64,000 bases of DNA from Paraspadella gotoi (GCA_051294375.1 CM119268.1:12126356-12190355), one strand, 5' to 3'. Shown: positions 35,796 through 51,864, numbered from the stretch's first letter. Numbers and translations are program-made. The notes: generated from the sequence alone by a model not told the origin.

Positions 35796-38040
35796 AGAAT
35801 AGGCGAGTACTCAAAGAAAAGCTTTTTGACAAAAAAAATTTTAATACCCATAATCTATCGGTCATGATAGATTATTTTACGCTGTATACATTAGCATTTA
35901 AATTTCTCGGCTATTGGCTATCGTCATTGATAATTATATTAATTGATTATTACCCTTCAGCTATCATGATCATATTTTATAGCAGAGGTGTTGGGTACCT
36001 TCGCGTGATTCCTTAGTTGCTTGTTAAGCGCTGGTACTGATATATGGTTGTTTCTCTCTTAACTATATCATTACAGATAGTGACTCTGGGCTAGTGAAAC
36101 TGTTTTGAAACACGATGACCGCGTCCTCTGCATACGAGCATCGCCAGACATTTTAAGCTGCCCTTTGATCTACTGCCGCCAACGACGGGGTCATAATGTT
36201 TGCACCGTAAAGTGGTGCATCGTCATATTTTGCCCCATGCATTGTGTGTGGTTTTTGGTCCGGAGTGTGTCAACACTTTTGGCCACTTCTTCTCATATAA
36301 TTATCCATGTATTTACTATTTACTTGATTAAACTCTGACGGAATCGAGTCCTGACTGCCTTCCCCTCCCGACGGCGTAAATGCTTCATCGAGCAGCTGCA
36401 AGCCCACTTCCGACCGGGGACGTTCATCTGCGCCAACTCTTGCCAGCGTTGAGACTAAGGGTAAATTTCCAGAGACTGCGAGAAAGCGGCGTCCATCAGG
36501 GATTCTCCCCCAGCAGGAACATGCTGTTGGTGCTGAGGGAGAGCGCGACCGAATTACTGGGTGAAAAAATTTAAATTTGTCCCACCATTGTAAAGTTATA
36601 TGTACAGTAAAAGTTTTAACTATGATATACCGGTATCATCTGCAAGAAAATATATTTTAAACGCACATTCCCAAATGAAAAGACAATTCTATCAAAAACA
36701 TATAAGTGCTTACCAGAGGCGCAAGACCATGCTTAGAACTTGCGAAGGGAAGGCAAGAGGAGGGTCTTCCACGCATGGGTTGCCGGATCGAAACTCCTTA
36801 CCGACGTAGCACCACTTGTCATCCTCCCCCCACAGTACGATCACCTTTGGAAACATTTAATAGTGAATTCATAAAACGCCCAAGACAATTCGATAAATAG
36901 CACAGCATATTAAAATAGCAACAATATTAATAACAAAAGATAAAAAGATAGGAAAGCCAAGAGGCATACACGACGAGACCCCAGGCTTTCCGCGGCCCGT
37001 CCGAGGTCCTCGCATCTCATGACGCCTTCGGGGAAGCAGATGAGAACGAACGGGTTCATCGAGGACGGAGCCGCCGCTGCGTTCTCGCTCCAATCGCGGC
37101 TTTTCTACGCCGGTCGTGCAGAAATAAGGATGACGAGCGAAGGCGACGTGCGAAAGTAACGCGGTCGGAGTTAGCGGAGGGGCAGAGCGGTCATGCTGAG
37201 CCAACGAATGGCTGGCGGCAAAAACCGTTCCTCGTTGTCACCTAAAGAACAAATGTAAAATGAAAGTGGAAGAGATAGAGGGACATGACCGAGAATTGAT
37301 AAAAAATATCTTTGTAGGATAGCTCTGACCGAAAAAAGTCAGAGGTTTTTTTTTTAATATATTCTTTGACCGGGCCAGATTGTAGATTGATGGCAATATT
37401 GGCTTTATTGTTAAGTTCAATAAAATCGACTATAATATTATGATAATTAATCCAAACTTTCGGAAATCCACCCTTCTTTGGAAGATTTTTCGCTCATATT
37501 AAGATTTTTTTCCGAATCTGACTCCCGTGTTGAAAACTCTTAGAATTTTCTTCGATCGTTAAGCTTCTCCTTTACTTTTTTTAAATTAAAAATTTAGATT
37601 TACCTATGTTGTAATCATGTTAATATAATCATAATTATATTAATGTGAAGATATTTTGTAGAGCCCTCGTACATATTGATTATCGGATTCTTGTAATTGT
37701 AAGTTTATTGTTAATAATTGATCACATACTTCTTATATGCGTTTGATATTTGTTTGAAGTTTGTGAAATCCTTTATTTTATATATAAAAATTGCGTCAAA
37801 TATTTTCCGAGCTGACCAGTCTTATTTGTAATTGATTGGTTTGATGTCAAAATGATGGTTAATTGGCAAAAAGAAAAATGGCGACCCTTGAGATGTAACA
37901 GGATCGGGAATCGAGGTGTTTTTACATTGATTTTTACCTGATTTTTCCCAGGGGCGTTGACTATTTGTAGTTCCAGATTTTAATTGAAATCTCCGATTGG
38001 GAAAAGTCTTCTCGTTCTAAGTTAACGACGTAGAACTCTA
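35796..38040. other. Unassigned stretch
   Basis: No gene could be assigned. GC-richer segments at 36110-36560 and 36960-37210 have short open frames with no recognised domain. The rest is AT-rich. Confidence 0.35.
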
Positions 38041-38356
38041 TACTTTGGAGATTATCATCGATCTCAGATTCTGACGAGTTGGCTTTCTCCGAGTTCGGGA
38101 ATCTTTTCGCCTGCGCGATGTCGACGAAGGAATCCAAGATTAAAGTTCCTTGGAAAGGACGCTAAATCTCCGCAAGCTGAGTTCTCGGCGAGCAGTGAAA
38201 TCCGGCACATTGGCTTTCAATCCATGTGGCGCAGCATGAAGTACAAGCAGCTGTCGTTCTGGGACCGGGATAACTTGCAGCAGGTTGGAGCCGAAGGAGC
38301 GACTGAGACGTTTTACTTGGTGACCAGAATCTTCAGAAAGTTAGGATATTGAAGGT
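38040..38356 (+). pseudogene. Unidentified gene-like fragment
   Basis: Two plus-strand frames look protein-coding and adjoin with a frame change near 38140-38160. The first (from about 38065) has SDELAFSEFGNLFA and STKESKIKVPWKGR. The second, ending in TGA at about 38351, has EIRHIGFQSMWRSMKYKQ and LSFWDRDNLQQVGAEG. I do not recognise the family. It could be a broken gene, a mobile-element fragment or a real exon with an assembly indel. Confidence 0.3.
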
Positions 38357-38599
38357 GAGATCCACCATGCCAGGTGCCTCTCAATCCGTTGGGGACACGT
38401 TTGTCCCTGGTGAAATGAATGAGGAGCAGGCATAAATGTTAAGTTTGTGTAAAAGACATTCGAAAAGTATTCTTTAAAAGCAATTAACATAGTTAAAATT
38501 TTATTTTTTTCTTATTGCGACATCTCCGGATGTCATATAACCGTTAAAATATGTAAAGGGCACAAAAGCTAACCTTTCAAAAATGAGAGATAATTAGAA

Positions 38600-39330
38600 A
38601 TCAAACTAAGCTCATCATCATTACCCTGAGACTTTTTCAAAGCCATCTCGATGACATGGCCCGAAAAATATGCGGAAAAGCGGAGAGAACGATTCGGTGA
38701 GCGGGGAATTCTTTCCATCAACGCAGAGCACACGTCGGCAAAACATTACGGTTGAGACGTGCTCGAATTTGAGCCCTGCCAAAAGATTACGCGAGATGGC
38801 GGTGCTCAAAAACGAAAACCATCGCTCAAGGCGGCAATAGTAATAGAGTAAGATGTTTGTTGGCGAGCCGTCGAGGTGAAGAAACCAGAGAGGGACGTGG
38901 TGATGCGATGAATCGATTGATGATAGATTGGTTAAAAGTTAAAGCCGCCATGCGGGGCCTGGATCGGAGGGACAAGGCCCGGAAAAAGAGAGTGGGTTGC
39001 TGTAAGGTCTTTCCCGTCGAATCGGCGTCAGCCGTCCGCCCTGTCGCGCGGAATTGGAGGACTGCGCAGGCGCAGTTCGGGGGAGGTCGCCCCGGTGCAA
39101 TCGAGGACGAAGGAGATAAGGTTCGCCTCGTGAACAGTTGTTCCTGTTGGGCTCGGCCCTGGCTTAGATGTTATTTTGTTATACTGTTGTTGCTGCGACT
39201 TAGTTTCGCGCGGAAGGCTGACGCGGAGGACGCGGGAGAATCCCTGTTGGGCCGGACCCTCTACGTTCGCCGAACGACATCTCAGAGTAAGAGTCATATC
39301 GTCGGCTTTTCTACATTCATACACATTTAA
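38600..39330. other. GC-richer stretch with open frames, unassigned
   Basis: A plus-strand open frame of 157 codons (38857-39330) and a minus-strand frame of 62 codons (38621-38809) are present, neither with a recognised domain. Composition is more coding-like than the flanks. Function unknown. Confidence 0.2.
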
Positions 39331-39579
39331 TAGTCGATTATTTATAATTCGATAATTTCATTAGAAAACTGCAAATAATAATTAGAAAGTTGGTAATTTT
39401 AAAGCGATTATAAATATAAAAAAAACTTACAATACAATGGGATTAAAAAATGATTAATCGGTGATCATTGAACAAGGTAATGAATATTTTTTTATTCTGT
39501 ACTAAAATTGATAATAAATATTAAAATAGGTTGGCACTATGTTAAGAAACGTAATAGAACCGTTATTTTAACTGTAAAC

Positions 39580-40048
39580 TTAATTTCGAAGTCCTAAAAT
39601 CGCTCTGAGGTTGAACAAAGGATGAAGAATTTGACGATATAAGTCGGCAGGTGTTCCCGGTGGCAACCTAACCGCAAACGATCGACAATAAATAAGATTG
39701 ACAGAAAATCTAAAGGTGGACAAAATATTTACGTTAGTGAATGTCCTGCTTGAGGTTGTTCTGGCACAACGATGGAGGTTAGTGAGGGCGTGCAAAGTGT
39801 GAACGAGGGAGAGAACAAGGAAATAAACTCTTTCACGATTCTCGATATTCGCGCACGTCGCAGATTGCAAGCATGCCACTGGAAAAAAAACGCGAACGGG
39901 TAGATAATTGAGTCGTAGCTTAGTAAAAAGTCCAGATAAATTTTATTTTCCCTTGTTGCAAAATTTCCTACCCGTCGAGTTTCTGGACTGTTGAAGATGC
40001 TCAAAGACGACGCGATGGAAGCGAGTGCCGAATTCTGCTCCAGCACGC
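39580..40048 (-). CDS. Putative small gene or exons, unknown product
   Basis: On the minus strand a candidate exon ends at CGACGG/GTAGGA (about 39970). A second follows the strong acceptor ttttttttccag (about 39880) and runs to a possible donor AAC/GTAAAT at about 39737. Across this junction two frames stay open: one has QNSALASIASSLSIFNSPET followed by WHACNLRRARISRIVKEF, and the other starts at an ATG at about 40048. A frame reaching a stop at 39580 has LPPGTPADLYRQILHPLF. Splice signals support an intron, but I cannot choose the frame or name the protein. Confidence 0.3.
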
Positions 40049-42823
40049 ATTCACGTTTTTGCGCCGTGAGGGATTGACGAAAATTGTTTCACTTGCGCCT
40101 TAAAATTTTGCACACTTTCACGCGGCCTTAAAAATTTTAGAGTTGCCAACGATTATCACAACTGTATCAAAATTTTGGTTGCAAGATTTATCATCATGTA
40201 AGGTATTCGAGTATCGACTTTTTTAACGTTGGCAGGTGATTAAAAAGTCAACTTTTCGTTTTTACTGCGAATAGAAAAATTTCCCGTCCACCCTCCGATT
40301 CGGGTTTGAAATCAGTTTTTTCTGTTCTTGTCAAAATAAAATCCTGGACGCGAAAAAAAATAAAAACGGATTTCGGGAATAGGACGAACAAGAAATTTTT
40401 CGGCGGAAGATGCTAAACTGACTGACCCTCGACGATCGCGCCAGAGAGCGGTCCAACCGTTGTCGAGCTTGGACTCCTTTCGTGCTAATTTTCTCTTCCT
40501 CTGAAGCGCCTCGGAGTGCTTAATGATCATAGAGATGAGACCAATTTTTTTTTTTTAAACCTTTTAAAGCTTTAAAGTTTTTTTAAAGCCAAATACGCTG
40601 GAGGGTCGCTTTTCTTATTTCCAACTGTTGGCGAGCCGAGTACGAGCGGAACGGAACGTCTCCGAAAACTGCTCTCAGAATGAAAATTCGCGTTGGCCTG
40701 GCGCACAGTCCGAAAAAGGTCACATCGGTTGGTCTTTGGATACGCTGGGAATGGTGAAGGGAGCCGAGTTCTAGGCGTAGTCGATGGACCCACAGAGGTA
40801 TTGAACCATCAGTCGAAAACCGCAACGCGTTTTGAGAGCAGTTTGAGTCGAGTTTGATCGCACGAGTTTGAACATCGCTTGAGGCCATTTTGAATTCCTG
40901 TCGCATTTTATATAAAGTAGAAAACTAAGTCATCTGGAATCAAAAATGTCAGTCAGCAATCATTACAACTGGAGAGGATTTTAATGCGATTTCTTGGGAC
41001 AAAAGTTTTCCCTCCAAAATTCTCACTTGGAGGCTGATGGTGGAGCGGGATAAAAGGGTGCAAGTCTTTTAAATCTAACAATGCAAAATTCAATTCACAA
41101 GATAATTTACTTTTAGCTTGTATTTGGCCTTCGAATTTTCGCTGAAATCTTGAATAGCGGTTCGACAGCATGGATACTTGCATAAAACCGTTGACGTGAC
41201 CCTACGTTGACAAAGAAAAAATAAAATTAGCCGGAATATAAAAAAAAGAAATTAAAATTAGGGATTTAGCCACGCTTTATTTCGTAATATCTTCGAGTAT
41301 AGAATGATTTGCCTACGAAGAATCGATTCAACATCGATATATTGTTGCAAATTGAGAAAAAATCTGTTTTGTAAGTTTTGTCAAAAACGTATGATCGGAA
41401 CCATCATTAAAGCGCTTTAATCTGAAGAAGTTGGTTTGTTTTCGTCATACCTAGAAAAATTGAAAATAAGACACGATTAATATCGTTCTATACGTATATT
41501 CCATAAGCATGGATTTGCGTAAAATAGATGTAAAATCAGTTTGCTACCAGCGTGAAGGTTTTTCAATAAGCTCCGTGGCTTTAAACCATCTCCAAGTTGG
41601 AATCGACTTCTTTTTTTAATATCCATTGTAAATATTTAATATTAACTTCGGCCTCACACTTCAGGATTGTAAATACCAAAAGAGTCAAGCATTTGTACAA
41701 TTGAAACAGTGAAATAGATTTCCTTTTTTACTTAAAATCTGAACAACTCGTTGATCAATTGTTCAGTTTTTGTGACAAAGATGCAAAATATAGGGTGAAT
41801 TTCCTCGTGAAAAATGTGTCTTCTTGACAACGTTCTATAAAAGCGTCAATGCACTGGTTGTACCAAAAGAAACCATTAATTATGCCTACGGACCAAAAAT
41901 GTTAGGAACTATAATTAATTACATTATTTGAAAAATTAGTACTTTGAAATGAGAGAGGCTCGTTGCGACCGAATTTCATTTTCTGCTTGTCGCAAGGGGA
42001 TCTTTCGATGGGCGTGTGTAAAACTCTTCGGATCAGACTTCGCTCGATAGAATGTATTTTTTTTTCGGCTATTCGTGCTAGCAACCTCGAATTAGGGTCT
42101 GGGAGTTTCCACGGATTCATAATGTTAGAGGGTGTTGGTTGTTGGGGGCGAGCCATGCATGCATGCATCGGTAAGTTTTAGAGTCTTTGGAAGATGTAGC
42201 ATCAGATATTGTCTCATCCAATAATATGCGACAATGAAAGGACATTTTTTTTCCATTTTTGAGGAATCCACGTACTTGCGCTATCATGTGTAGTTTCTGA
42301 ATAATGTCAGCGGCGGCCTGAAGCTGTGAGGATCGGAAAATATGGAGAGTTAGAACTCGCGATACTGGCTTCCAATAATTCCGCGAAATATGATGGTTGC
42401 TGAGCCTCGGACTGCGCGCATCTCGGGATATTGACGCCTTCAGCTGTTGCCTTAAAATGTAACCTGGATAGTTACTAATGACCATAACCCCCTCCAAAAA
42501 CAACATCAAAGTCGGCGCTAACCTAAATGGACGACTTTTGGTGGCGACGTATTTATTTTCTCGTCGAATCCTGGAACTGGGAAAACCTGTGGTGCCCTCA
42601 GCAACTCGTGAGTGACCTTTGAACTTTTTCTCTTCGTCCGTCACTTGAGCCTCCAATTTCCGATTTCCGTTTCATCTTTCTCGTAAGAACCTGAAAAAAA
42701 ATTAAGAATGAAAAAAAAATAGAACAAACGAATGTGGATTCGCTTTGTTCTAATTTTGTTCTTCTGATTAAACAGGAAATAGCAAATCATATCGATACGT
42801 ATTATTATTGAGGTAGAGCTTAC
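40049..42823 (-). other. Possible further exons of an unknown minus-strand gene
   Basis: Several short minus-strand segments look helical and coding and have splice-like borders. Examples are HVNGFMQVSMLSNRYSRFQR at about 41120-41195 (after tag, before GTAAAT) and LQAAADIIQKLHMIAQ at about 42277-42324 (after cacag, before GTACGT). They cannot be joined into one frame by eye and match no family I recognise. Confidence 0.25.
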
Positions 42824-43053
42824 TTTCAGATCTCTTATGGTTTGTTCAAATGATTGATTGAAGCACCATAGGATCGAATGAGTCCACGCTGCGTCCTCCA
42901 GAAGTCGCCATAGCAATCTGTGCCAAATGTCAAATGGGGACCTACATTATATATCAATGAATAACTTCATTTCCTCACCTTCACAAATTCGTCGGCCGTC
43001 GAACGGATTTTTTGCTCCAGCTCCTGCTGCAGTTGATGCGACAAGAGGCCCAT
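42824..43053 (-). CDS. Putative first exons of an unknown coiled-coil-like gene
   Basis: The minus-strand ATG at 43053 opens MGLLSHQLQQELEQKIRSTA and runs to AAG/GTGAGG (42979). A second candidate exon (about 42917 to 42824, donor GTAAGC) holds LLWRLLEDAAWTHSIL and NQSFEQTIRDLK. The junction phases do not agree, which could mean a one-base assembly error or a wrong border. The predicted peptide is helical and heptad-like. The product is not recognised. Confidence 0.3.
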
Positions 43054-43520
43054 GACTAACTAACTCGTCGCGTGAAGCGTGAGGTTTCACATGTCTTGGA
43101 TTAATTAAAGGCAGCAATAATAAAAATCGATAAATAGCGATTTTTCTAAATGTAAACTGTTTAATAGAACAATATAAAGGAAACTCATATATTTAATCCT
43201 TTGACTCATGAAAAGATTAAAAGTAACAATTATGGAGTATCACTGGAGCTAAAGATTAGGAGGCCAGGTTCGACGCGGGAACAAGGAAGGAGCGAAGGAC
43301 GCCCCCCTGAGTCACCCTGACGCCCTACAAAGGGATAGCGTCGAAGCAGTCGTCGTCGTGTCGTCGTGACCCACCGCGAACAGGGAGGAAGCGGAGGGAG
43401 TAAGTAAAAGGCTCCACCGAAAGAGTCAATTGGGGCCGACTTCGCTTGACGATGACGATGCCGGTATCAGTTTCGAGCGTCTACGAAGGGTGATCGACGC
43501 TGAAGCCACAGACGCGGCAA
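43054..43520. other. Intergenic flank of the assembly gap
   Basis: No gene seen. AT-rich to about 43250, then GC-rich with GTC units up to the gap. Confidence 0.4.
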
Positions 43521-43545
43521 NNNNNNNNNNNNNNNNNNNNNNNNN
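43521..43545. other. Assembly gap (25 N)
   Basis: A run of 25 undetermined bases. The sequence immediately to its right is copy 2 of the 1.45-kb block, so adjacency across the gap is uncertain. Confidence 0.99.
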
Positions 43546-43547
43546 AT

Positions 43548-43694
43548 GAGTTATAAAAGAATCTGATTATGAAATTATAATTCCGGAGGATATTTTGACT
43601 AATCTTACACTACAATACATCAACTAATCTTTTATCTTATTTTAATCTTAATGATTCCCATCTTTCACGCTCTTCCATTCTTTCACTCTTCTTA

Positions 43695-43758
<64 letters not shown>

Positions 43759-43964
43759 TCTCTCTCTCTCTCTCTCACACACACACACTCGTTGCCTCTG
43801 CTCCACCGTCCTTTCAATCTCTTCAATTCAGCCATATTCCTTTTCCCTTTTCCCAACATTTCTTCACCTCTAATATCTTAATGAATCTTTCCAATGTCTG
43901 TCTCTCACTCTCTCCCTGTCTATTCAGTGGAATTGCGTAGCTGCGTTTTTTCTCATCTCTCACT

Positions 43965-44056
<92 letters not shown>

Positions 44057-44158
44057 CTCCTCGCCGTTTTATTCTGGCGACCGGTAGCTGTATTTTTCCC
44101 TCACGCGCATTTTGCGCGAGAGAACGTACTATTCCGTCTCTCTCTCTCCTTCTCTCTT

Positions 44159-44214
<56 letters not shown>

Positions 44215-44749
44215 GTCTGGAGCGAGGCCGCTCATCAACGTTGCCGCCGCCGATGACGACCGACGACGACGACGACCGCAGCGAGGACGACGACAACAAA
44301 AAACAATAACAGACGACGAAGACGTCGATGAGAGAGAATTAGTCGCAGCGAGCGAAAGAGAGAAAAAAAAATCGACTGTTGTGAAGAAAGGACGCGACGA
44401 CGATACGAAGAGCGAAACAAAAAAAAGAACAACCTGTCGATTTTTTACGAAGAGCAACAAAAAAAATAAAAAATAAAATTACAACCCCATAACCTCTTCC
44501 GACACACAGGAAACCTCTTACATACGGGTCATTGCATCTTGTTCCTCTTCCGTTTTTACATCCTGCAATCTTTTTTGGATGACGCGAAACTGAATGCTGG
44601 GAACTTTTGGTCGCAGAATCGAGAACGAGTGAGGTATATTTTGGGTAGGTTGGGCGGCGGAGAGAGAAGGATGAATGAAAAGGAGGGAAGGAAAGAAGAA
44701 AAGGGAAAGATTTGGGGAGAGAGAGAGAGAGAGAGAGGAGAAGAAGTAG

Positions 44750-44793
<44 letters not shown>

Positions 44794-45030
44794 AGAGAAC
44801 AAATGAGCGAAAGATAGATATATAACGGTGTCGTTATCTATTCATTTTCTCCCGGCAATATTTTAATTTATTTGTACTAAATTTTTTGGGGTTTTTTTGA
44901 AATATTTTTCGCTGTTTTTTTGTTTTTTAATTTTTTTGCTTTTCTTTTTCTTTCTTTCTCTCTCTCTCTTGAGTCCGGGGAAAAAAAAATCTGGTCATCG
45001 AAAAACGCGAACAAAAAACTTACAAAAACA
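43548..45030 (+). repeat. 1.45-kb repeated block, copy 2 (at the gap edge)
   Basis: Same orientation and order of words as 29985-31440, with many single-base indels. It begins within a few bases of the N gap. The likeness ends at the acgacgac word at about 45030, where copy 1 enters the inverted-repeat arm. It may be a true duplication or a redundant contig end. Confidence 0.9.
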
Positions 45031-45091
45031 CGACGACATATCCTTATAAAATCATAAAATTTCAAAATGAATTTTTTTGAACTTTTAAGAT

Positions 45092-45292
45092 CGGATTCGT
45101 ATTCGCCGTAAAAAAATAAGAAAACTTTCGTAAAATATTTTATATGATATTTTAATGTTTAGTCCACAAAAAAAACGATTAAAACGTTTCAGCATATTAT
45201 AGTTTTTACTACAGAGAATAAAAAAGTTATGAATTTTTTTTTCATAATATGTTTTATATTTTTGATCTAACTTTTTATGAAGAATCCGAATC
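45092..45292. mobile_element. MITE-like element, copy 2
   Basis: Inverted relative to 22856-23088. It starts at GGATTCGTATTC and ends at GAATCCGAATC, and shares tagtttttactacag and the actttttatga end block. More diverged and shorter than copy 1. Confidence 0.55.
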
Positions 45293-47060
45293 TTAAAATA
45301 TTATTTTTAAATTTTACTATTTTATAATGATATTACTATAAAAATGTTGGATTTTACTATATTGTTCCCCAAACAATATGAGCAAAATATTTTTTTATAC
45401 TCGTTAATCATGCTATCTCACATCTAATTAACTTTTTTCCGTCACTCAAATAATTTTTTTATTCTCGATAGCTCCGTTCTATTATTTAATGAATTAATAG
45501 ATAATTATTTTTTAACAAATTTCAAAGGCCAAAGATGCAATTGATTGTTGAGCAAAACAATGTAATTTTTGTATGTTACATTGCATTGCAAATAAATGAT
45601 CATTATATCTTGAGCTCTTTGATCACTTATTTTATATCTAATTGTTTTAAGGTATTAAAGTTTTCCACTACTTTTTGTTTTTCTAATTGTATTCTCTGTA
45701 AATAATATTTTCTTACTCTTCTTTTTCTCTCTTTCTCCATTTTTCTCAATTTGTCCCTTCATTCCAAGCGCTAATACGTAATAGTGGATCAAATGGCGAT
45801 AAGTCTAAATAAAATAAGGAAAATAGTGAAAAGAAAATGTTTACTCGCTCATTTCCTAATTCAAATTTTCCTAATTTAAATTTAATAAATGTATTTAGTT
45901 AATATGTTGAATTTTAAAGTTCCATTTCTTTTTTAAATTTTGTTTCATCAAGAAAGTATAGTAAGTTAACCTCGATCGGATGATACTATCTTTCTTCCCA
46001 ATAACAAGTTGACTAAATATATCGTTTCAGTAACAATATTACTAATTAGCTTATGCAACAACACATTTAACAGACGCTATCAAATCTATGTTCCTTCTTC
46101 CCCCCCCCCACCCCAAGTTATTTCCGCCTTGTGTCCGACGCGACAGTCGGCATTTCTAGTGTGAAAGAAGTAACAGTTCTATTTCATCTGCGCTGCTCTC
46201 AAACAAGTATTGCAGCAAGAGAAAATAAAAAAAAATTTCATTCACAGTCACAAGGAAATAACTGTCTAAATTGTTTGTTATGTGTATCGACTCAATTATG
46301 ACATAATGATATTTGCTTTAAAAAAAATTTTTTCATCAAAAAACTTATTTGAGAGATTGTGATAATAATAAATGATTTATTAAAAGGAATTGTCACGATT
46401 CACTTGGACATGAAAGAGAGAAAAAAAACGCAGAAACAAAAGCTATTTTGTCTTTCTATTATGGTTTTTAATAAATCGAGCGAAGATTACGTCGTTATTC
46501 GACTCGGGATCCATTGGGAGGAATCTATGGTGTGTGTTTTCCTAATGGTTCCGGATGCACTATAATGTAATCATCAAGTATGGATGGAAAATAAAATAAA
46601 AATGCTATGATATTTGAACGTGGATAAATTTATAAGTTAGAAAGTAATTTATAAAAATGATTATTCAAAGTTTACTAGGTTCTCACATTTCCTATACGTG
46701 CCGAACTATATTGTTCATCGTCTCACCATCGTCATTTTTGGCCAAAAAGAAAAGACTAAAAAAGAAGTTCTTTTAAAAAAAAGGGGAAAAAAAAGAAAGA
46801 AAAAGGAGAAAGTTGTCCTTTCGCCTTTTTCCTCTTTTTTTTTTTCCTTTCGCGTTCCGTCGAAATCTCCCTTTTTCTCATAAACCCTCTTCCTCCTGTT
46901 ACTCTCCTTTCCTTCCTTCCTCCTTTTCCTCCTCCTCCTCCGCGGCGCCCTCCGCAGCCGGGGGCGCCATCCGCCGCAGCCGCTGCGTCTTCCTGCCTCC
47001 TCCGCTGCTTTTTTCGCCGCCGCTGCTGCTGAGGCGCCGGGGCGGCTGACGCTGCCGCCG
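45293..47060. other. AT-rich intergenic DNA, then a GC-rich patch
   Basis: No gene was recognised. 45300-46800 is strongly AT-rich. 46920-47060 is a GC/CpG-rich patch with GCC/GCT triplets, possibly promoter or 5' UTR sequence, but no coding exon follows. Confidence 0.4.
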
Positions 47061-47109
47061 CCCGGACTATGAGGAGGAGGAGAATGGCTCTCGCTCTTGT
47101 TTCGCTATC

Positions 47110-47145
<36 letters not shown>

Positions 47146-47175
47146 CTCTCCTCTCTCCTCTCTCTCTCTTCTCCT

Positions 47176-47219
<44 letters not shown>

Positions 47220-47330
47220 TTCTTCTGGCACGTAGATTCTTCTCTCCCTCCCCTTTTCCAGATACTATCCTCTTCTCTTCTCCTCTACCTCTCTCTTCCC
47301 TTCGTCTCACTCTCTCTCTCTCTCTCTCCT
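47110..47330. repeat. (TC)n-rich tract
   Basis: Several long CT runs (47110-47140, 47185-47215, 47310-47328) separated by short interruptions. Confidence 0.9.
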
Positions 47331-48529
47331 TCTTTTAAATGAGTTGGGATTTTCAGAAGGGGAATATTTATGACTTTTTTCAAAGAAGGAATTCGGGATT
47401 CCGGTGGCCAGAGACTACAAGCCGTGAAGAGGAAGACATTTGAAGTCGCAAAGACTGCGGACTGTGAAGGTGATGGATTCCGATGGTTGAAGTCGGTGAA
47501 AAAAAAAAGCGAGTGAATGTGATTTTCGATGGTGATCGAGAGTGATCGATGGAGCGGGATCCAACAAAAAAATATAAAATATGTTAGCGGAAACGAAAAG
47601 AAGAAGATTTGAAAGGGAATGTATTAATAACAAAAGATCGACTGTAATCAAATTGTAGAAGCGCGACTATTCATGAGACACCCGTGCTCGTTACCAATGA
47701 GAGTTACTAATGAACGTTATGTTCAACATCAGAGGCCTTGGCGGTGAAGGCAAGTGTCAGTATTCAGAATCGGTTAATTTGAAAACTTGGGATTCGAATT
47801 ACAAATAAATTGTATTTGAACTTTGGGAAATCATCCATTACTGAAATATTACTTCTTAATGATATAAAACAATTTAAGATAAACCTTGTTGCTTTTAGGT
47901 ATATAGTGAAAGTCGAAAAATGAAAAGATACGAAAGCAAAAAATATAAGATCTCACTCTTGCACATAAATACGAGAAATGGATGGTTTTCAGTTTTGACT
48001 TCATCTCTCGTTTGGACTCGAGACCTCACTTACATATTGCATGGGAGAAAGTCTTGATTGGAAGCTCGCAGGGTTATGCTATGTTATAATCCTGCAAGAG
48101 GTATGGAGGTATGGGAGGTCTTATCCTAAGGCGAGACGACTTGTTTATTGAACGAATGAATAATTTTAATATTGGTTTTATCAATTTCATACATTCAAAA
48201 AAATAAAAAAAGTTTTCATCACAAGACTCGACCAAAGAAGATCTCCATCCCTCGAAATAATAATCACAAGTCCTCAACTCCCACTTAAACTTCAATCTGG
48301 TTCCCTTCGCTTCCTCCCCCCCCATTCAAACGAAACTCACATCCACCTTCCCCCCTTCACTCCCACCCCTTTTCCACCCCCGCGGACCGAAGAAGCGGGA
48401 TGTGACATTCGTAGGTAAAATTTCTTCTTCTTCCTCGCCTCCGCGCTAACGACCGCCCATAACATCCGGGTTTTCTTTTCCCCGACTTCCGGTTTTGATT
48501 GCGTCGAGTCCGTTAATGACGCTCAAACA
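47331..48529. other. Intergenic stretch
   Basis: No gene was recognised. It is mixed composition with C-rich runs at 48315-48385. An ETS-like ACTTCCGG word occurs at about 48485. Confidence 0.4.
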
Positions 48530-48542
48530 TGACCTTTGACCT
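48530..48542 (-). promoter_or_regulatory. DR1 nuclear-receptor site
   Basis: TGACCTTTGACCT, whose complement AGGTCAAAGGTCA is the consensus direct repeat with one spacer base (bound by RXR/USP, HNF4 or COUP-TF type receptors). It is a perfect match. Function is inferred. Confidence 0.5.
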
Positions 48543-48684
48543 CGAGGGAGACACAAAGAGAGAGAGAGAAACTTTTTTTTTTTTTCGTCTCCCCGCGACC
48601 GGGGACCAACGAGCGGGGCAGGGGAGGGCCCGGGGGTAGGGGGTGGGGGGGGCCGCCCGCAACCCTGCCGATTCCGAGACAGAG

Positions 48685-48794
<110 letters not shown>

Positions 48795-48946
48795 CTTTCA
48801 TCAAAGATCGGCTACAAACGGTCGACGACGTGATCCGAAGATGCTTTACTACAGTAGATTGTTCTATTAATAATGTTAATATCGTAATTGTTTTTGTCAA
48901 GGAGGAAATTCGGATTTGACGTTCTTTTCCCATAATCTCTGGCGAG

Positions 48947-48959
48947 GGGTCAAAGGTCA
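48947..48959 (+). promoter_or_regulatory. Second DR1 nuclear-receptor site, opposite orientation
   Basis: GGGTCAAAGGTCA is a near-perfect DR1 about 405 bp from the first and in the opposite sense, on the other side of a GA tract. Confidence 0.5.
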
Positions 48960-49058
48960 ACCCATAGAGATGATCATCCTGCGACGGAGGTCATTCCAAA
49001 ACAAAAGGTGTTTTTTCGCCTCGTCAAGAGTCGAGCGTCGCCCCATTTCGTTAACGTC

Positions 49059-51864
<2,806 letters not shown>

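Noticed and set aside
36105-36560. Loose likeness to an ISXO2/Merlin-type transposase (RRGH, TLLA, then FRPGTFI)
   Set aside because: Only scattered residues match, in different frames and with stops between. No catalytic pattern can be confirmed.
36706-36900. DRNSLPT word resembling the C-terminal motif of LINE reverse transcriptases
   Set aside because: No supporting RT domain upstream and a stop directly after. Treated as chance.
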